Assembly: GCF_023078275.1 (NCBI RefSeq)
Contig: NC_062979.1
Location: 12,158,502-12,222,501 of the forward strand
Origin: Leguminivora glycinivorella
Taxonomy: Eukaryota; Arthropoda; Insecta; Lepidoptera; Tortricidae
Length of the DNA: 64,000 bases
Direction: 5' to 3'
Shown here in pieces: positions 20,766 through 33,257 of the stretch. Every line of letters starts with the position of its first letter. Position 1 is the first letter of the stretch. The notes below the pieces were generated by a model. That model saw only the letters and a list, made by a program, of their open reading frames with translations. It searched no databases and was not told where the DNA came from. Made by a program: the position numbers and the translations under genes.

Positions 20766-22804
20766 CATTCCGATTTTTTAGACGAGTTTTTGACTCATAT
20801 ATTGCGACAGTATCTCGCCGTGACATAAATCATACGTCCATTTCTAATTGTAGCTATTAATGGCTATACCTAACACGACCGAAGTCCTAATAACTTGAGG
20901 CAAATAAAATCTACATAATGTTCCGTTAAGCTTCGAAAGTACGTACTTTTTAGATGCTTTGAAGGTACATTACCCGTATATACTCGCACAATACACGGCT
21001 AGTTTAAATACACGGTCATATAGGTACCCAATATGTAGTTCTGTTAATCCCATAGCAGGCAGGTCCGCCGGCAATTCCCTGCCGTCGTAACGTCTAATTT
21101 CCGTCGACTTACACACATCAGCGTTTTCGATACCGTGTTGTACCCCCTTCGCGCACAGGTTTTAGAGGCTACAGAGGGAACATGGTCACTAAAACATAGT
21201 TCTTTGAAAATTTAATTGTGTAGAAAAAAGGAAGCAGTGATAGTCATTGTACGCTTATAATAATTATGTACTTCAATAATTTGAATTCAATCTAAATTAC
21301 AATGTAAAAAATTCTAAATTATAATGTGTAATGTAATGTAATGACAAGACAAGACAAGACAAGAGACGCCACACCCAGCCAGGACATGCCTGCTCCGGAC
21401 TAGCCGGCGTACCAGGGGACGTAATTTTTTAGGGAGTGACACGCTCAGGGATGGGGTTAGGAAGTTGTAATCAGCCGGCTATGCAATGTGTAATGTAATG
21501 TAATGACGAAAAAACTAAGCTATTATAGTCAGTTCGATTCACTGCAAAAAGACGGCGGAAGTTACGCGTTTACAACTCCTTACCTCACCCTGTAGCTCGT
21601 AGGCTCTATGTAGAAATTTCGTGCGTGTCTGATGTCAAACGCAACGTCGTGAAGCTATATTGGTACCATCCCTAATATTAAATTACACTATCTTACACTT
21701 TGGGTCGCCGCGCCGCAAAGTAAGTAACTAATTGTCATGTGCAATAGAACAAGATTACAATTATTATTTTGATCCTTATGCAACCTGAACAGGTTACCCT
21801 AAAACTTAACAGTTACATAAAATTTGCCTCGTGGTTACTTTGTCCTGTTATTGCAGTGCTATACTTCGACATTATACAAGGTTTTCGATGATTCCAAAGT
21901 CCACATGTCAACAGTTGTCTCTGTTTCCCCAACAAGTCTGTGCTTTCTTTTTCCATTTCCACGGCACCGCACAAATATTGCAAACTAAACGGCGCACTAT
22001 TTACAATTCCGCTCCCTTGCCCACGTCGTTAGGTAGCCCGTGTTTATGCTGTTACTGCTACCTGTCTTTATTGTGTGCTCACAACAGTCACAGCGAGAAA
22101 TACAGACGAAATTACTTTTTAATATAATGTCTATGCCGAAGATTCTAGACCTAAAGAAGTAGAAATTTGCTTTCATAAACATCAAAAAGTTTGAATAGAA
22201 TTTCTGCACAATGCAGATGTAAATATATTATGTGGATTTGTGGCAGTATGTATACTTATAGTAAGCATAGTGTGCAACTTACTAGAACATCAACATTCCA
22301 GCTTAATAAAAAAACGACAGTGGCCAATGAAGATGAGAGTACTGCGAGACGTTATTCAGCAATATCACAGGTATTTTGGATTAAGAACTATAAGATCATT
22401 ATTTGAATGTTAAGCAACATTGCGGTTGAGATCAACTTACATGGAGACTTTAAACGAGATGGTATTAAAGTACGCTGTATTGTCTTTATCTAAATCCAGT
22501 CCTAACCCTAAAACTTTGTCACATCCATGTATGCAAATCTGCATTAACAGTTCTGCGCCACATCTACAGACAGACAGACAGCGCCGGGAGAGTTGCCGCC
22601 ATTATCGCTGCGATAGAGCGCCGTCACCGTTGTTGCCACTTACGGGAGGCTATTCTTATGAATCTTATGATTTAATATTGGCTGTATTGTTCAAGTATAG
22701 AAAAATTGGCGGAATAAAGATGAGTGACCGGGGTGTCAAAATAATAAACGAACAATTTGATCAAATATACTTAACACAGCAAAAGGGAATGTACAGGTTT
22801 CTAA
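20766..22804. other. Mostly unannotated stretch
   Basis: No gene is recognised. At 21322-21346 and 21485-21506 the sequence AATGTGTAATGTAATGTAATG occurs twice as a direct repeat around a ~140-bp GC-richer block with an AAGAC run. This resembles a short retroposon with a (TAATG)n tail, but the class is unknown. The 138-codon frame at 22420-22836 has no recognisable domain. Confidence 0.4.
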
Positions 22805-22916
22805 TGGGGTGGCAACGCGCATGTGACATTGTTTGAGTTGCAGGCGTCAATAGGTTACGGTGACCGTTTACCATCAGGCGGGCCGTATGCTTGTTTGCCA
22901 CCGACGTAGTATAATA
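22805..22916 (-). repeat. Short dispersed repeat, inverse copy
   Basis: Contains GGTGGCAACGCGCATGT, GGTTACGGTGACCG, TTACCATCAGGCGGGCCGTA and GCTTGTTTGCCACCGAC. Its complement aligns with 18130-18215. Confidence 0.6.
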
Positions 22917-23877
22917 TTCGCTTGCTTGTCGCTAAAAATCATCATCAGGTTGACAGAACCAAGCACAATTTCCCTAGTTTTAGGTCCATAGACCGCATAC
23001 GGAATCAATCTTTTCCTGAAAACGTGGGCTCAATTGCCGCATCGTTTACAGGTGCACTTATATGTTTTTACTATTTATTAAAAAAAAAACTTATGATTAA
23101 AGATTTTACAATTTCTCCAAACTGTCACTAGTTTGTTGGCGAATAGTGCGCTCAAATTTATTTCACCTGTGTAGGTAGTAAAATTGTTAAATTATTGTAT
23201 TTTCATTTTCAATAAACCTTCGTGAAAAACGAAACTATAATAAAATATTGCTACAAATCCAAAAATTACACGATATATGTTGACAGAATGTAATAGGATC
23301 GGATATGAGAATAGGCCCCGTCCAGCGAGTCACAAATGCAGTCGGTTTCAAGTATCCGACAAAAGACGCTTATGCGGTCCGAATGCAGATTCCAATGCTT
23401 GTCTGCAATTGCAAGCTGAATATTTAAAATGTTTATTTGGTACATTTTATTTAGAATACATTGGGAGTGTAAACTCGCAAAGCACCAGTTCTACGACCGG
23501 ATAAAATTGCTTTTTAATATCCGTAAAGTTTCAAGTTCTACAAGGAGTACCCATAGTTTAAAAGTTCGTCTAATTCGTTGTTTAAGAACATTCAGTATAT
23601 TCACTTTCTCTCTTCCTGATATCGAGTAATTTCTCTCTAATCACTTAGATATTTTTTGTCACTTATAAATATATAAGGTAGTTTACATTATGCTTTTGCA
23701 TTTTTTGTGAAACTCATGAAACTGTACACGCACATCACATACCAACGTAAAGTTTATTTATCTATACAAACGTCAAACTTTCAAGAAAAGAGCGTACTTA
23801 AATGACGGCAACGTATTTCCAACTACCTTGTTGCTTTTGCGCAGTAGTCGCTTACCATCATGCGGGTTTACTGACGA
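22917..23877. other. Unannotated stretch
   Basis: No gene or complete element is recognised; frames are short and without domains. Confidence 0.4.
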
Positions 23878-24841
23878 TTCGCCAAAAAACGTTTCCCAAA
23901 GTTTCACATCCCAAACTATTATTCCCAAATTATCATTGGCCAAATTTCATTTTACCAAATATTATTTAGTCAAAGGTATTGTTAGGCAAAATTTCCATTT
24001 CCCAATATATTGTAATTAAATGGTGCACTGGAAATTTGTTTGTTGATTTTATACTATGTGTCCAAGATTTGTGTGAAATAATGTGTATGTCGTACCTACT
24101 TTTTTCCTCCTGCTGCAAATGTCAAGGATGACAATTTCACTTACATGTCCGGATACATTCTATTAATAAGAAACCCTATGTTTTCAAGACCATTATGTTC
24201 TATTAATTTTTAATTACTTTAAAAAGCCATTTGCTCACTGTCAACCTAACACGCTCCTCCTCGCTTCGCTCGTCGTCGCACCTAAACTGACCCTGTCACA
24301 CACGAGTTTTCTGTTACAATACTAATGAAATTATTACATTACATTTATGCCTTGTAATATTTATTGTCAAACGTGGTTTTGCATGGTGTAATTTGTAGAA
24401 ACATTTATTGACAAAAAAATAGTTGTCAAAATAATTTATTTGACAAAAATAAAGCTGAGCAAACTTTTCGTGTCCAACTGAAGCCTTGGGAATAAAACTG
24501 AAATTATCATTTGACAATTTTAAGTTAAATTTGGCAAAAAAATCTTCGGTAAATTAAATTAATCCCGTAGAAATGAAAATGCAAATGCCTAAATATTTTC
24601 GAAATTTGCGATGTGAAATTTTGACCAAACATGTTTTTGGAATATAAGTTTTGCCATTAAAAACGTTTGCGAAATAAAGTTTTGACTAAATAAAATTTGA
24701 CTAAGTAAAATTGTGCCAAATGATAATTTGACCAAACAAAATCATTGCGAAACATACCTTTGCCAAACAATACTTTGGGAAATGAAACTATTGCGAAATG
24801 ATTATTGGGAAATGAAATTTGACGAAACGTTTTTTGGCGAA
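23878..24841. mobile_element. Foldback-type element with short-period repeat arms
   Basis: Terminal inverted repeats TTCGCCAAAAAACGTTTC (23878-23895) and GAAACGTTTTTTGGCGAA (24824-24841) are perfect. From each end inward the sequence is built of imperfect units of about 15-20 bp of the type TTTCCCAAA...ATTTGGCCAAAT, inverted between the arms (left arm to about 24015, right arm from about 24510). The centre is unique AT-rich DNA. Arms made of tandem repeats recall foldback elements such as Drosophila FB or Galileo (comparison only). No transposase frame. Confidence 0.65.
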
Positions 24842-24930
24842 ACGGCAGGACACCATTTTTTCTACTCCCGTGTTGTTATTCGTCATTTACAGTGTCGTGC
24901 ATAGATCGTTAAAACACTACATAAAAGATG

Positions 24931-25075
24931 CCCGCCCCGGCCCGGCGCCCCGCGCACCCACGCATACGATATAGCTCTTAAAGTATTGTTAGGAAGCCTT
25001 TAATGGATAAAGCGTGGGTGCGCGGGGCGCCGGGGCTGGCGGCGGCGGCGGCGCGGGGGAGTGCGAGCGACAGGG
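24931..25075. repeat. GC-rich CpG block with 22-bp inverted repeat
   Basis: CCGGCGCCCCGCGCACCCACGC at 24942-24963 is matched perfectly in inverse orientation at 25012-25033, around a 48-bp AT-rich spacer, followed by a GGC repeat. It is the most GC- and CpG-rich patch in the window. AGG|GTGAGT at 25073-25081 could serve as a plus-strand splice donor, so a 5' UTR exon or promoter is possible but unproven. Confidence 0.6.
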
Positions 25076-25961
25076 TGAGTTGTTCGACGAAAGTTGTTCA
25101 AGAAAACTGTTAAAAACTAAGTGCATGGTCGTAGAAAAAGTATTGTATGCAACGGTGTGTAACTGAGTCAAAAAATACTCGTGGCGTCTTAATAACAATT
25201 TTCGGCTTCGCCTCAAATTGTTACCCACGCCACTCGTCTTTTTTGACCTCCTTTAAACGCCTGTTGCATAAAATACTATTACCGTAACCTCAAGCTAACA
25301 GTTTATATGTTATACAACCAAGCCTACAAACTCCAAGTAATGTTCAATAAGTGATTAATTAATTTGGCACAAGCCGCGCCCGCGGCGCCTCGCGTTGTCG
25401 ATTTCCCAGGAGTCCGTCAATGCGCCGCGCCATAGATTACACACCGTGTACAATACGACGCGATTTAAGTGCCTGCGAAGTAGGTACTTATCTACTAAAG
25501 TTTGTAAATAAGTTTTTTTGCAAAAATATGATTTTTGGCACAAGCTTTTATCGCCGACTATACCTTTCTTTCAACAGTCGTCTACTGCTCTCCGAGACCT
25601 TTCTAAAAACCCCTTAGGTACTATGGGGATACGACGTTTCATAACAGAGTTCCTATGACCACCTTTCTGCTCCATCATCATATCAGCTCCATGATACCAT
25701 AACATTGCATTGTCACGTGATTTACATATGAACTGTGCAAAATTTCTGCTCAATCGGAAACCGGGAAGTGGGTCAAATTTAGCTCCTACGTTTTGACCCA
25801 AACTAACGTACTTCCATGCTGGCAGTAGGTGGGCCTACTAAAATGGATTACTAGGTGCATAGTTCTCACTCTGCCGCTCTCATTTGCAAGTGTTGCTTCA
25901 ATGAGGGTTAGCGTTGGCCGCCATACACTTTTGGAACAATCCGGCGTCCTTCACGCATTTA
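25076..25961. other. Unannotated stretch with one hairpin
   Basis: Apart from the hairpin MITE at 25167-25246, no feature is recognised; frames are short. Confidence 0.4.
25167..25246. repeat. Hairpin MITE core
   Basis: GTCAAAAAATACTCGTGGCG and its near complement CGCCACTCGTCTTTTTTGAC, plus AACAATTT/AAATTGTT, form an imperfect 80-bp hairpin with loop TCGGCTTCGCCTC. It is similar in style to the core at 1128-1283. Confidence 0.6.
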
Positions 25962-26097
25962 GGGCCGGTTGCATCAAACCGTCTGTCACTGTTAAAGCGT
26001 TCGTTAAATTTTATTGTATGGGAAGTTTCATAGACGTCTGCTGCGTGACGATGATTTGATTGATGTGTCTGTCAAATGTGGTTGATGCAACTGGCCC
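25962..26097. mobile_element. MITE with GGGCC termini, second copy
   Basis: 136 bp with GGGCCGGTTGCATCAAACC at the left and GGTTGATGCAACTGGCCC at the right, flanked by TTA (25959-25961 and 26098-26100). Same family as 4116-4241, sharing CACTGTTAAAGCGTT and TTATTGTATGGGAAGTT-type interior. Confidence 0.85.
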
Positions 26098-26282
26098 TTA
26101 GTCACAGACAAATGTTTTCGAAGCGCTAAGTTCGTAGAATTCGTAGCTGATCTCAAGCGCTTGTAAGAAAAAGCGGCTACGAACCCGAAACCCTATGTTG
26201 TATTGTAGCTATTTGGTAGCTGTTTATAAGAGGTATATGTTCGTCCGTCTGATATCTCCCCACCCATAAACCGCTGAAACGA

Positions 26283-26640
26283 TTAGATCAAGGATTTATA
26301 TAGGATTTACACATTTCATACTAATCGATTTTTTAGCGCCACCTATTAAATACTATCATAACTACACTAATGATGCCTACCAATCGTTTTTTTTTCAAAA
26401 TGTGTATTGACATGATATCATGATTTTAAAATAAAGAAATATGTCATTTGTTCTTATAAAAAATAAAAACACGCAAAAATATTTGGGGAAAATATGATTT
26501 TGGCCACTTTCACGCTGCGAAACGACACCATCTAGTTTTAAGCCTAAAAGGCCTATACATTTCAGGGGTACGCTTTTTCGTATGGGCTTTGTCAGTCTAG
26601 TATTACATCGTTCTTGGATTAGATGAAACTTTGCTCGAAG
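26283..26640 (-). repeat. Dispersed repeat, copy 2
   Basis: Inverse copy of 10306-10675. Shared blocks are listed there. The 94-codon minus frame across it is not conserved in the other copy. Confidence 0.75.
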
Positions 26641-27047
26641 AGAATCACAAACATATTTTAGGACGCCTACAAGAGACACTATTTAGAATTTATACAATTT
26701 TAAACCTATTAAAATAAAAACAAAACGAATCAGTCATACCTATACTATAATAATCTTTGGCCAGTCGCGCCCGCCTGTCATTCCGCCCATTAAGGCACCT
26801 GTCATGCGAGTTTACAATAAGTAAATACGGAACCGATTCGGGAAAAAATAATATCATACCAGTAATAGATTTTTCTAAACCTTTTCCCACAATTCATCCT
26901 TCCTTAATCCCTATATTTGAGGAAATTAAAAAAAATACACACTCTATACTCACACAAGCTGATATAAAACTAACTCCTATGATTAAATATTTGTGTCTAA
27001 TGACTGCAAAATTGAAATTAGTCAAAAAGACTCCCTGTGGATATGTA
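26641..27047. other. Unannotated stretch with an incidental 114-codon frame
   Basis: The frame 26757-27101 (+) shows no known domain and its last third runs into the MITE at 27048, so I do not call it a gene. Confidence 0.4.
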
Positions 27048-27172
27048 CAGTCAAGTGTAAAAATATGGGTGCGTACAACTTATCAAAAATATGTCCCATA
27101 GCACTTTATGTCGGCGGAATAAGGTCATATTTTTGAGCGGATAAAATCGATACGTATTTTTGCACTTGACTG
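27048..27172. mobile_element. TA-flanked MITE, CAGTCAAGTG ends
   Basis: 125 bp with inverted ends CAGTCAAGTGTAAAAATA and TATTTTTGCACTTGACTG, flanked by TA on both sides (27046-27047, 27173-27174). TA duplication and size suit Tc1/mariner-type MITEs. Non-coding. Confidence 0.85.
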
Positions 27173-27174
27173 TA

Positions 27175-28650
27175 CGTACCGCATGGCGTGTCAGTTTGGT
27201 AATCAAATCATAATTTAGCGTACTCTATCTTCGAGAATAACTTGTAGGTACTGCGTGGTTACAATTATAACATAACAACTCAACAAAAAAAGCTTCTGCT
27301 CTATATCTTGAGCATCGTAGAATATGCTATAAAAATATGATATTTTTGTATAAATTCTAGGGAGTTCTGTTATTGGCTATACTTATAAGCATATATCTAA
27401 TTGTACTTTTTTATTGTAAGCGCTGTTGAACTTCTCAATAAAAAAAAAAAAAATCATATCAGCGTCTGAATGTGCCCCAAGTAAATACGGACGCGTTGGC
27501 CTCGTTATTGCCTTACTATTGCGACCGTACGGACAAACATTTGTTTTTGGCTGTTATTGGGCGAGGTAAATCGCCCAATTATTGGCTTGTCAGGGGCGGC
27601 CGTTCATTAGTATTGGACGATGAATGACTTAATCGAAAAGGGTGTAAGTAACGTGGATTTTGTTCTAAGATGTATCGTTTTGCGTGTAGGTAGTAAAGAA
27701 AATAGTTAGGTAGAAGGCTGATTATGTTAATTTACTTTGGTTCATTACTTCGCACGTAGTACGTACCAAATGATTACTAAACCCATTCCTAAGAAACATA
27801 CTTATGTTTGAAGTCTTTGAAGCAATGAGTAGTAACAGGCATTAAGTAGGTAAGAATACGTTTTACTGAGAATAATATTGCTATGAGCTAGATGTCATGT
27901 TACTCGATATGATATGACACTATGAAGTGACAGATTAAAATCTAAAGTGATGTGATGTTACTTTAAACAAAAATTGCAGACATTGCGGACGTTTCTGCTT
28001 GTCAAAAGTTAAACTTATTTAAGCTATACGCATATTACGCCTTAAGACTATTCTGTGCTTCCTACTCACAACGATTTTTCGTTATTTTTCACATCTTTTT
28101 AACTTTTCGCGAGGTTACTTACAGAGCCTAGTGTTAGAGTCTTGCCGTAACTCCTGTAGTTGTACGAGTACGTATGTGAACATTATTAAACTGATTACGC
28201 AAATTAATAGGGCCGAATCCAAGTTTATCTAAGTACATACGGAACCCACGTCAAGATTCAAGTTAATTAACCGGCAGAGGTGGCTTGTGCCTGCCGGGAC
28301 CTACTGACTTGTGGTGAACTAAATAATATAGCTTTTAGGTAACTTCGTCAGCGCATGTCTATTCAAAGCGAAGATTAGATAGATAGTAAACAGGTAAAAT
28401 TTGACCGTAGATATACAAATAAGGCGTGTATGAATTATATATGGTATGAACACAGTTTCTTGGACGCTTTTGAGCCTGATTTCTGTTTGAGGCTCATTGT
28501 CACATCTAACTCTGCCTTCCATTTGCAAAATACGAGTATGACATAATATGGCGCTGACGATTATATATACCTACATATCATGTATGGTAGTCACATCTAT
28601 CGAAAAATCGTCTCTTTGGGGCCCTTACGTGTGGCCCTAGATAATTATTA
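27175..28650. other. Unannotated stretch
   Basis: No gene is recognised. AATAAA directly followed by poly(A) at about 27438-27453 could be the end of a small retroposed transcript, but no body was identified. Confidence 0.4.
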
Positions 28651-28665
28651 TAAATCTAAAGTAAT

Positions 28666-28807
28666 AAAACTATGGAAACTGATTAAATCGCGTAAAATGA
28701 ATTTAAAATACATCCATTGGGATGTATTTTAAATTCATTATACGCGATTTAATCCGTTTCCATAGTTTTATTTCATGAGTAACTTTCGCGGTAACCGAAG
28801 ACAATAT
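28666..28807. mobile_element. Retroposon fragment with internal inversion and 15-bp target duplication
   Basis: Flanked by the 15-bp direct repeat TAAATCTAAAGTAAT (28651-28665 and 28808-28822). The left part is the near-perfect complement of the right part: arms of about 50 bp meeting at CATCCATTGGGATG near 28711-28724. The right part continues to GCGGTAACCGAAGACAATAT, which recurs at 54028-54104. A long target duplication plus an inverted 5' segment is what twin-primed reverse transcription would leave (inference). Confidence 0.75.
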
Positions 28808-28822
28808 TAAATCTAAAGTAAT

Positions 28823-29689
28823 TATACGTTTGTATGAAAAAACACAAGCTGTCCAAAATGCAAAAACTTTCGATCCTAAACCCGCTCGCACATTCCCTTT
28901 AACAGTAATCCATAATTTTCTAACACCCATAAATCTTGATATTCACGTACAATTCGAGCAAATATCCGTTTACACTCGGAATAAAACAAAAACAATAATG
29001 CAGCTTTTGGTCCCGGAGGACGCATTCTGGCCCCAATAATATTTTTATCATATTTATTGACTGATAAATAGGAGCGAAGTGTTGAGTGCGTTTTTATGTT
29101 TCAATGGGTTATTTTGGACAGGGAATGTTCGTTTTTTTACGGTAGATAAGTAATGATTTTTTCATCACATTTGCTGTTTAAAGGTTTCATTGTACTATTT
29201 TATTCCCAGGGGAGTTATGGATTTAGTTTTAAAAATTAATACTATTCGTACAATACTTCAAGCAAAGGATGTTTCAATCAGCCAAGAATTTTTGTTGCAC
29301 TTCTAGACTTTGACTATTGAGCTATAAAAAAATATTACACATGATAAAAATGCATTTTATTTATGTTTTACAACTATTTCAGTGTGTTTTACATTTATTT
29401 TGTAAATTTCACGTAGATAAATCGTTATAATTTGCAATCTGACAGGAAATTGTGACGACCATCTCGATTCGTGCTTGACCGCGTTGCCATAGCAACAGGC
29501 AGTACAACAGAAACCACTTAATCAAAAAATGTTGACAAAATATTTTGACGGACACGTAAAATTAGTTCAATTGTATGCTTCTTTGGACATTGCATTTAAT
29601 TTATATTATGCAGTATTTTGGTGTTCGTTTGTGCTCAAAAAGCGTTTGTAATCAAGAACAATGGATTTATATGAAGAATCCGATATAGG
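28823..29689. other. Unannotated AT-rich stretch
   Basis: No supportable feature is seen. Confidence 0.4.
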
Positions 29690-29825
29690 TTAAGATAGAC
29701 TACTGGTCGCAGCGGCTTGTTGATACGTTGTGAGAGGAAGTCGCCAGCTCTTCGGTCACCAGTTAGCTCAACCAGACGCTTCGCGATTTCTGTGAAACGG
29801 TGGATTAAATTAAATAACGGTATTT
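29690..29825 (-). pseudogene. Possible LINE protein fragment
   Basis: The minus-strand translation contains HRFTEIAKRLVELTGDRRAG followed by DFLSQRI. It resembles a C-terminal segment I associate with lepidopteran LINE proteins, but only about 30 residues look conserved and both sides diverge. Identification is from recall and uncertain. Confidence 0.35.
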
Positions 29826-32800
29826 CAATAATGTAACATAACATAACATAATATATCATAATAGCAGTAGTAAAATCTAATTACTTACTTCATTTTTTTA
29901 GGGTAACTTACTTGAACTCACTGTGAGTAAATAACTATTAGTTGGCGGAGATATTACATTTTGTAACTAAAATAAAAATAAAAATGAATATATGCCACTC
30001 ACTCTACGAATCCGATACGTTGTAGGTACATGTCAACACATCAAGCCACCTAAGTCAACCACACACATTTCCCACTTTGATATCCGAAATAACAAATTCC
30101 ACGTAACACTATCAATTCCGCAGCGCGAATAGATTCTGTTTACAAAAACAGGTGCCTTTGAGAACTACTCCGTCATCCCATGTGGCATTAGCACACGCAG
30201 ATGGAGGGTTAACTTTCAACACCATGTTCTCATTTTGATTTTGTACAATTTTCTGCTTTATATCCGTGGATAAGAATCAGTTTTATATATAAAAAATATC
30301 ATGATACGCGGTTCTGAAAAATATTTTCTTGATATGGTGTGTGGGTATCGGATGATCTTGGGAATTCAGATTTCCATCGCGCGAGTTGCTTTTCAAAGGG
30401 TATTTTGGCTGAAAGTCGGTCTGTGCACGGAACCATGACGATAGTATTGTCGTGTCAAAAATATATCTAGGGAATTTTTGTTTCTCTTGCAAATATGGAA
30501 TATTTATTCTCTCGTAAATATACTACCTAATAATACGAGATAAACATGTTAAATTACTTACAACATCGCATTCAGACGCTTTCAGAAATGCGTAATAACT
30601 TTGCTACTTAGCATAAACAAAATTAATCATAAATCATAATGTTTTTAAAAATTTTGGAAATTTTAAGCGTCAAATAAAAAGATACATACTACTGTTCAGT
30701 TGTCGAACGTTCTTAACGTTTCCATTTAAAAGATTAAAACGAAACCAAGTAAAAACTTGCAATTATCATGCCACCTACTCAGGATCAAACTCTCTTCGGA
30801 TTCATTTTGTCTAGCAATTTAATTACATATAAAAAGGTAAAGGTAAAAAGGTTTAAACTACATTTTTACATTACAGTCGAGCACTTTTGCGTTAGAAAAT
30901 AGTTAATCAGATACATAAATATTTTTCTCTTCTGTAGCTTTTAAGCTCTTATCACTCCCCGTCTTATCTAACATATTCAAATTCAATTAGAATTTGACAC
31001 CGCTTGTAATATTTCTTTCAGTAATTGGATGGGATGTGCGACGGTAATAAAATAGTAATTAAAAATTAATTATTTTGATACCACCGAGCCTCCCTGAGGG
31101 TGCATAGTAAGTAGGCACATTTGTTTACTACTAAACTGTTTGGATTAGTGATGGTGTCACAACCATTTTGTTTTTTAAGACTCGTGGAATAATATATTAA
31201 CAATTCGAACATTCATTTGTTTTGAATAAGGACCCCTTTTGAACTTGTAATCTTATTTCGTTTTGTAAAACATCGTAAAAGCACTAACGGGTTTTTCAAG
31301 TCTCACTAACGGTGAACTTTGATAGTTAACTTTAATTTTCCTTTAAAACTCCTAGAGGATAATGCACTAACACTTTTTAATTATACACGTGTCTCTTTTG
31401 TATATCGATATCATGTATGTTTCTACACATACACTTATTTGGAAATATACTTTTAAAAATATATGTTTTGCTCTAAGACCAAATTAAATTATTTCATAGG
31501 AAATATTTTAATTTGTGTTTTTAGTAGACACACTATTATTATTTTTTTTTATTTTCAGTTTATAATATATGTTTTGATTATTAAAAATTATAACATATCA
31601 CATTCTGTATACATATTTTTTGAATAGGTACTGTTAAATCGTAGGGGCTTAGACCTGGCTCATACAAATTAAAGTATTAAATATACGTACATATTTAAAA
31701 AAAAATGAATATAGAGAACTAGAAACTATTGTATGAAAAGATGTTTTTCCGCAGTCGTCCATTTTCATGATATCATGATGCGAGTAAATAAAACTCTATA
31801 TTTATAAGGTACAAATTATAAAACAAATATATACAAACAGTTTAGTATATTTTTCACGCAGGCAGACATTAAATAATATATTCTCTCGCGTGTCCGGCGA
31901 AAAGGGTTAACGGAACCTCCACTCATGTAATTAAAACCCATTACCCCGCAAGACAAATGACTACAAACATTTTAATTTACTAAATTTGCTAATGAACATA
32001 CCCCAACTCCATTACCCGTAGGCCCAACATTATAATAACTTATTACAACATAATTTATTATTCTGTCATTACCGTGACACGATCGCGTGTCGCCCTGTCA
32101 TAAGTTAGAGTCATCCAAACGCGGTGGTTAATTTCATTGGACATAGTGACAAAAATTCTGTTTACTTAGCTGCGGTGTCAGGACCGGTAATGAGCCACGG
32201 TAATGATAAGTATGGTAATGAAGTGGATTTAATTATGGAAATTGCGTGATGGGTTTTAGAACGGTTCCCGCTGGCTTTCTGTGTAGCTATTAGATTAGAT
32301 AAAAATACGGTGTCAAAGTAATTATTCATAATGTAAATATCAGTGAAGCTAAAAACTATATCATTGTACAACGTTAGTTAGGGTAGTGTAATTATTAATC
32401 TTATTAAAAATATATAAACAGACGAATAACCGGAACAACAGTATTGCCTAATAATAGTTATAGCAATAAGTACTGCTACTTACAAAATTACCGAAAAAGC
32501 GGTCTGAATATTTATCTAGAATAGTTTATTTACTCCAGGTTAGGGTAACCGAACGATAATGTCAGAATGGGACACGTCCGTCGTAAAGCGAGTGAGAAAC
32601 GAGTGGTCGGAGCAAATCGGACAAGTCATCAATTGCTCCGTGTTATTGATATTACGGCGGGGTTTTTCGGTGTGGTCACACTGCTGCTGTGACCGTGTCT
32701 TTTGTGATAACTGGGAAGTAAGTGGTTAGAATAATTGTAATTCAAGATAAAAATAATTGCTCGTACGTACTTGCAGTTTCGCTACTACCCATGTTAATAT

Positions 32801-32827
32801 TAGTAGGTAATTCGCCAAAGTGGTTAG
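29826..32827. other. Three-kilobase unannotated AT-rich stretch
   Basis: I see no coding exon, RNA gene or recognisable element. It could be intron or intergenic DNA; the sequence does not say which. Confidence 0.4.
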
Positions 32828-32962
32828 AATGGTTCGAACTTGGTTCAACTTTGAACAACTATATTATATAATATAATATAGTTGTTTAAAGTTGAAATAC
32901 TAACATTATGTTCGTATAAAAAACGCTTCTAGAAAAAGCAAAGGTACCAAGTTCGAACCATT
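32828..32962. repeat. Double-armed foldback sequence
   Basis: Outer arms AATGGTTCGAACTTGGT (32828-32844) and ACCAAGTTCGAACCATT (32946-32962) are perfect. Immediately inside the left arm a second, near-perfect palindrome (TCAACTTTGAACAACTATATTATAT / its complement, 32845-32895) follows. Probably a MITE with a snapped-back half. Confidence 0.7.
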
Positions 32963-33114
32963 AATACAATACCATATAATTTATATATAACAAAACTGTT
33001 AAAATATCAAAAATAAACAAACATACAGAAAAGATGCAATAAATTTGTACAAAGGCCAAACTCAGTTAACCCCCATCTAGGCAAATACAAAATCCGTCGG
33101 AGAAACAACACCTG

Positions 33115-33257
33115 GGTGGCTAGCCGAATGGCACAATCGCTCACGAAACGAAGCGCTAGTAGATATCTATCTCTATCGCGCTTGCGTATTGGCGCGACAG
33201 AGCCAGCGGCGTATCGCTTTCGTTTGGCGTCGGAGAAATGCCATTCGGCTACGGGGC
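33115..33257 (+). mobile_element. CGTAGCCGAATGGC MITE, copy B
   Basis: 143 bp; left end GGTGGCTAGCCGAATGGC, right end GCCATTCGGCTACGGGGC, flanked by CTG (33112-33114 and 33258-33260). Interior as in the other copies (AGATATCTATCTCTATCGC, GCGTATTGGCGCGACAGAGC). Confidence 0.88.

Noticed and set aside
22420..22836. 138-codon plus-strand frame
   Set aside because: No domain; its end overlaps a dispersed repeat at 22805-22916.
26757..27101. 114-codon plus-strand frame
   Set aside because: Runs into a TA-flanked MITE and has no recognisable domain; length is not surprising in AT-rich DNA.
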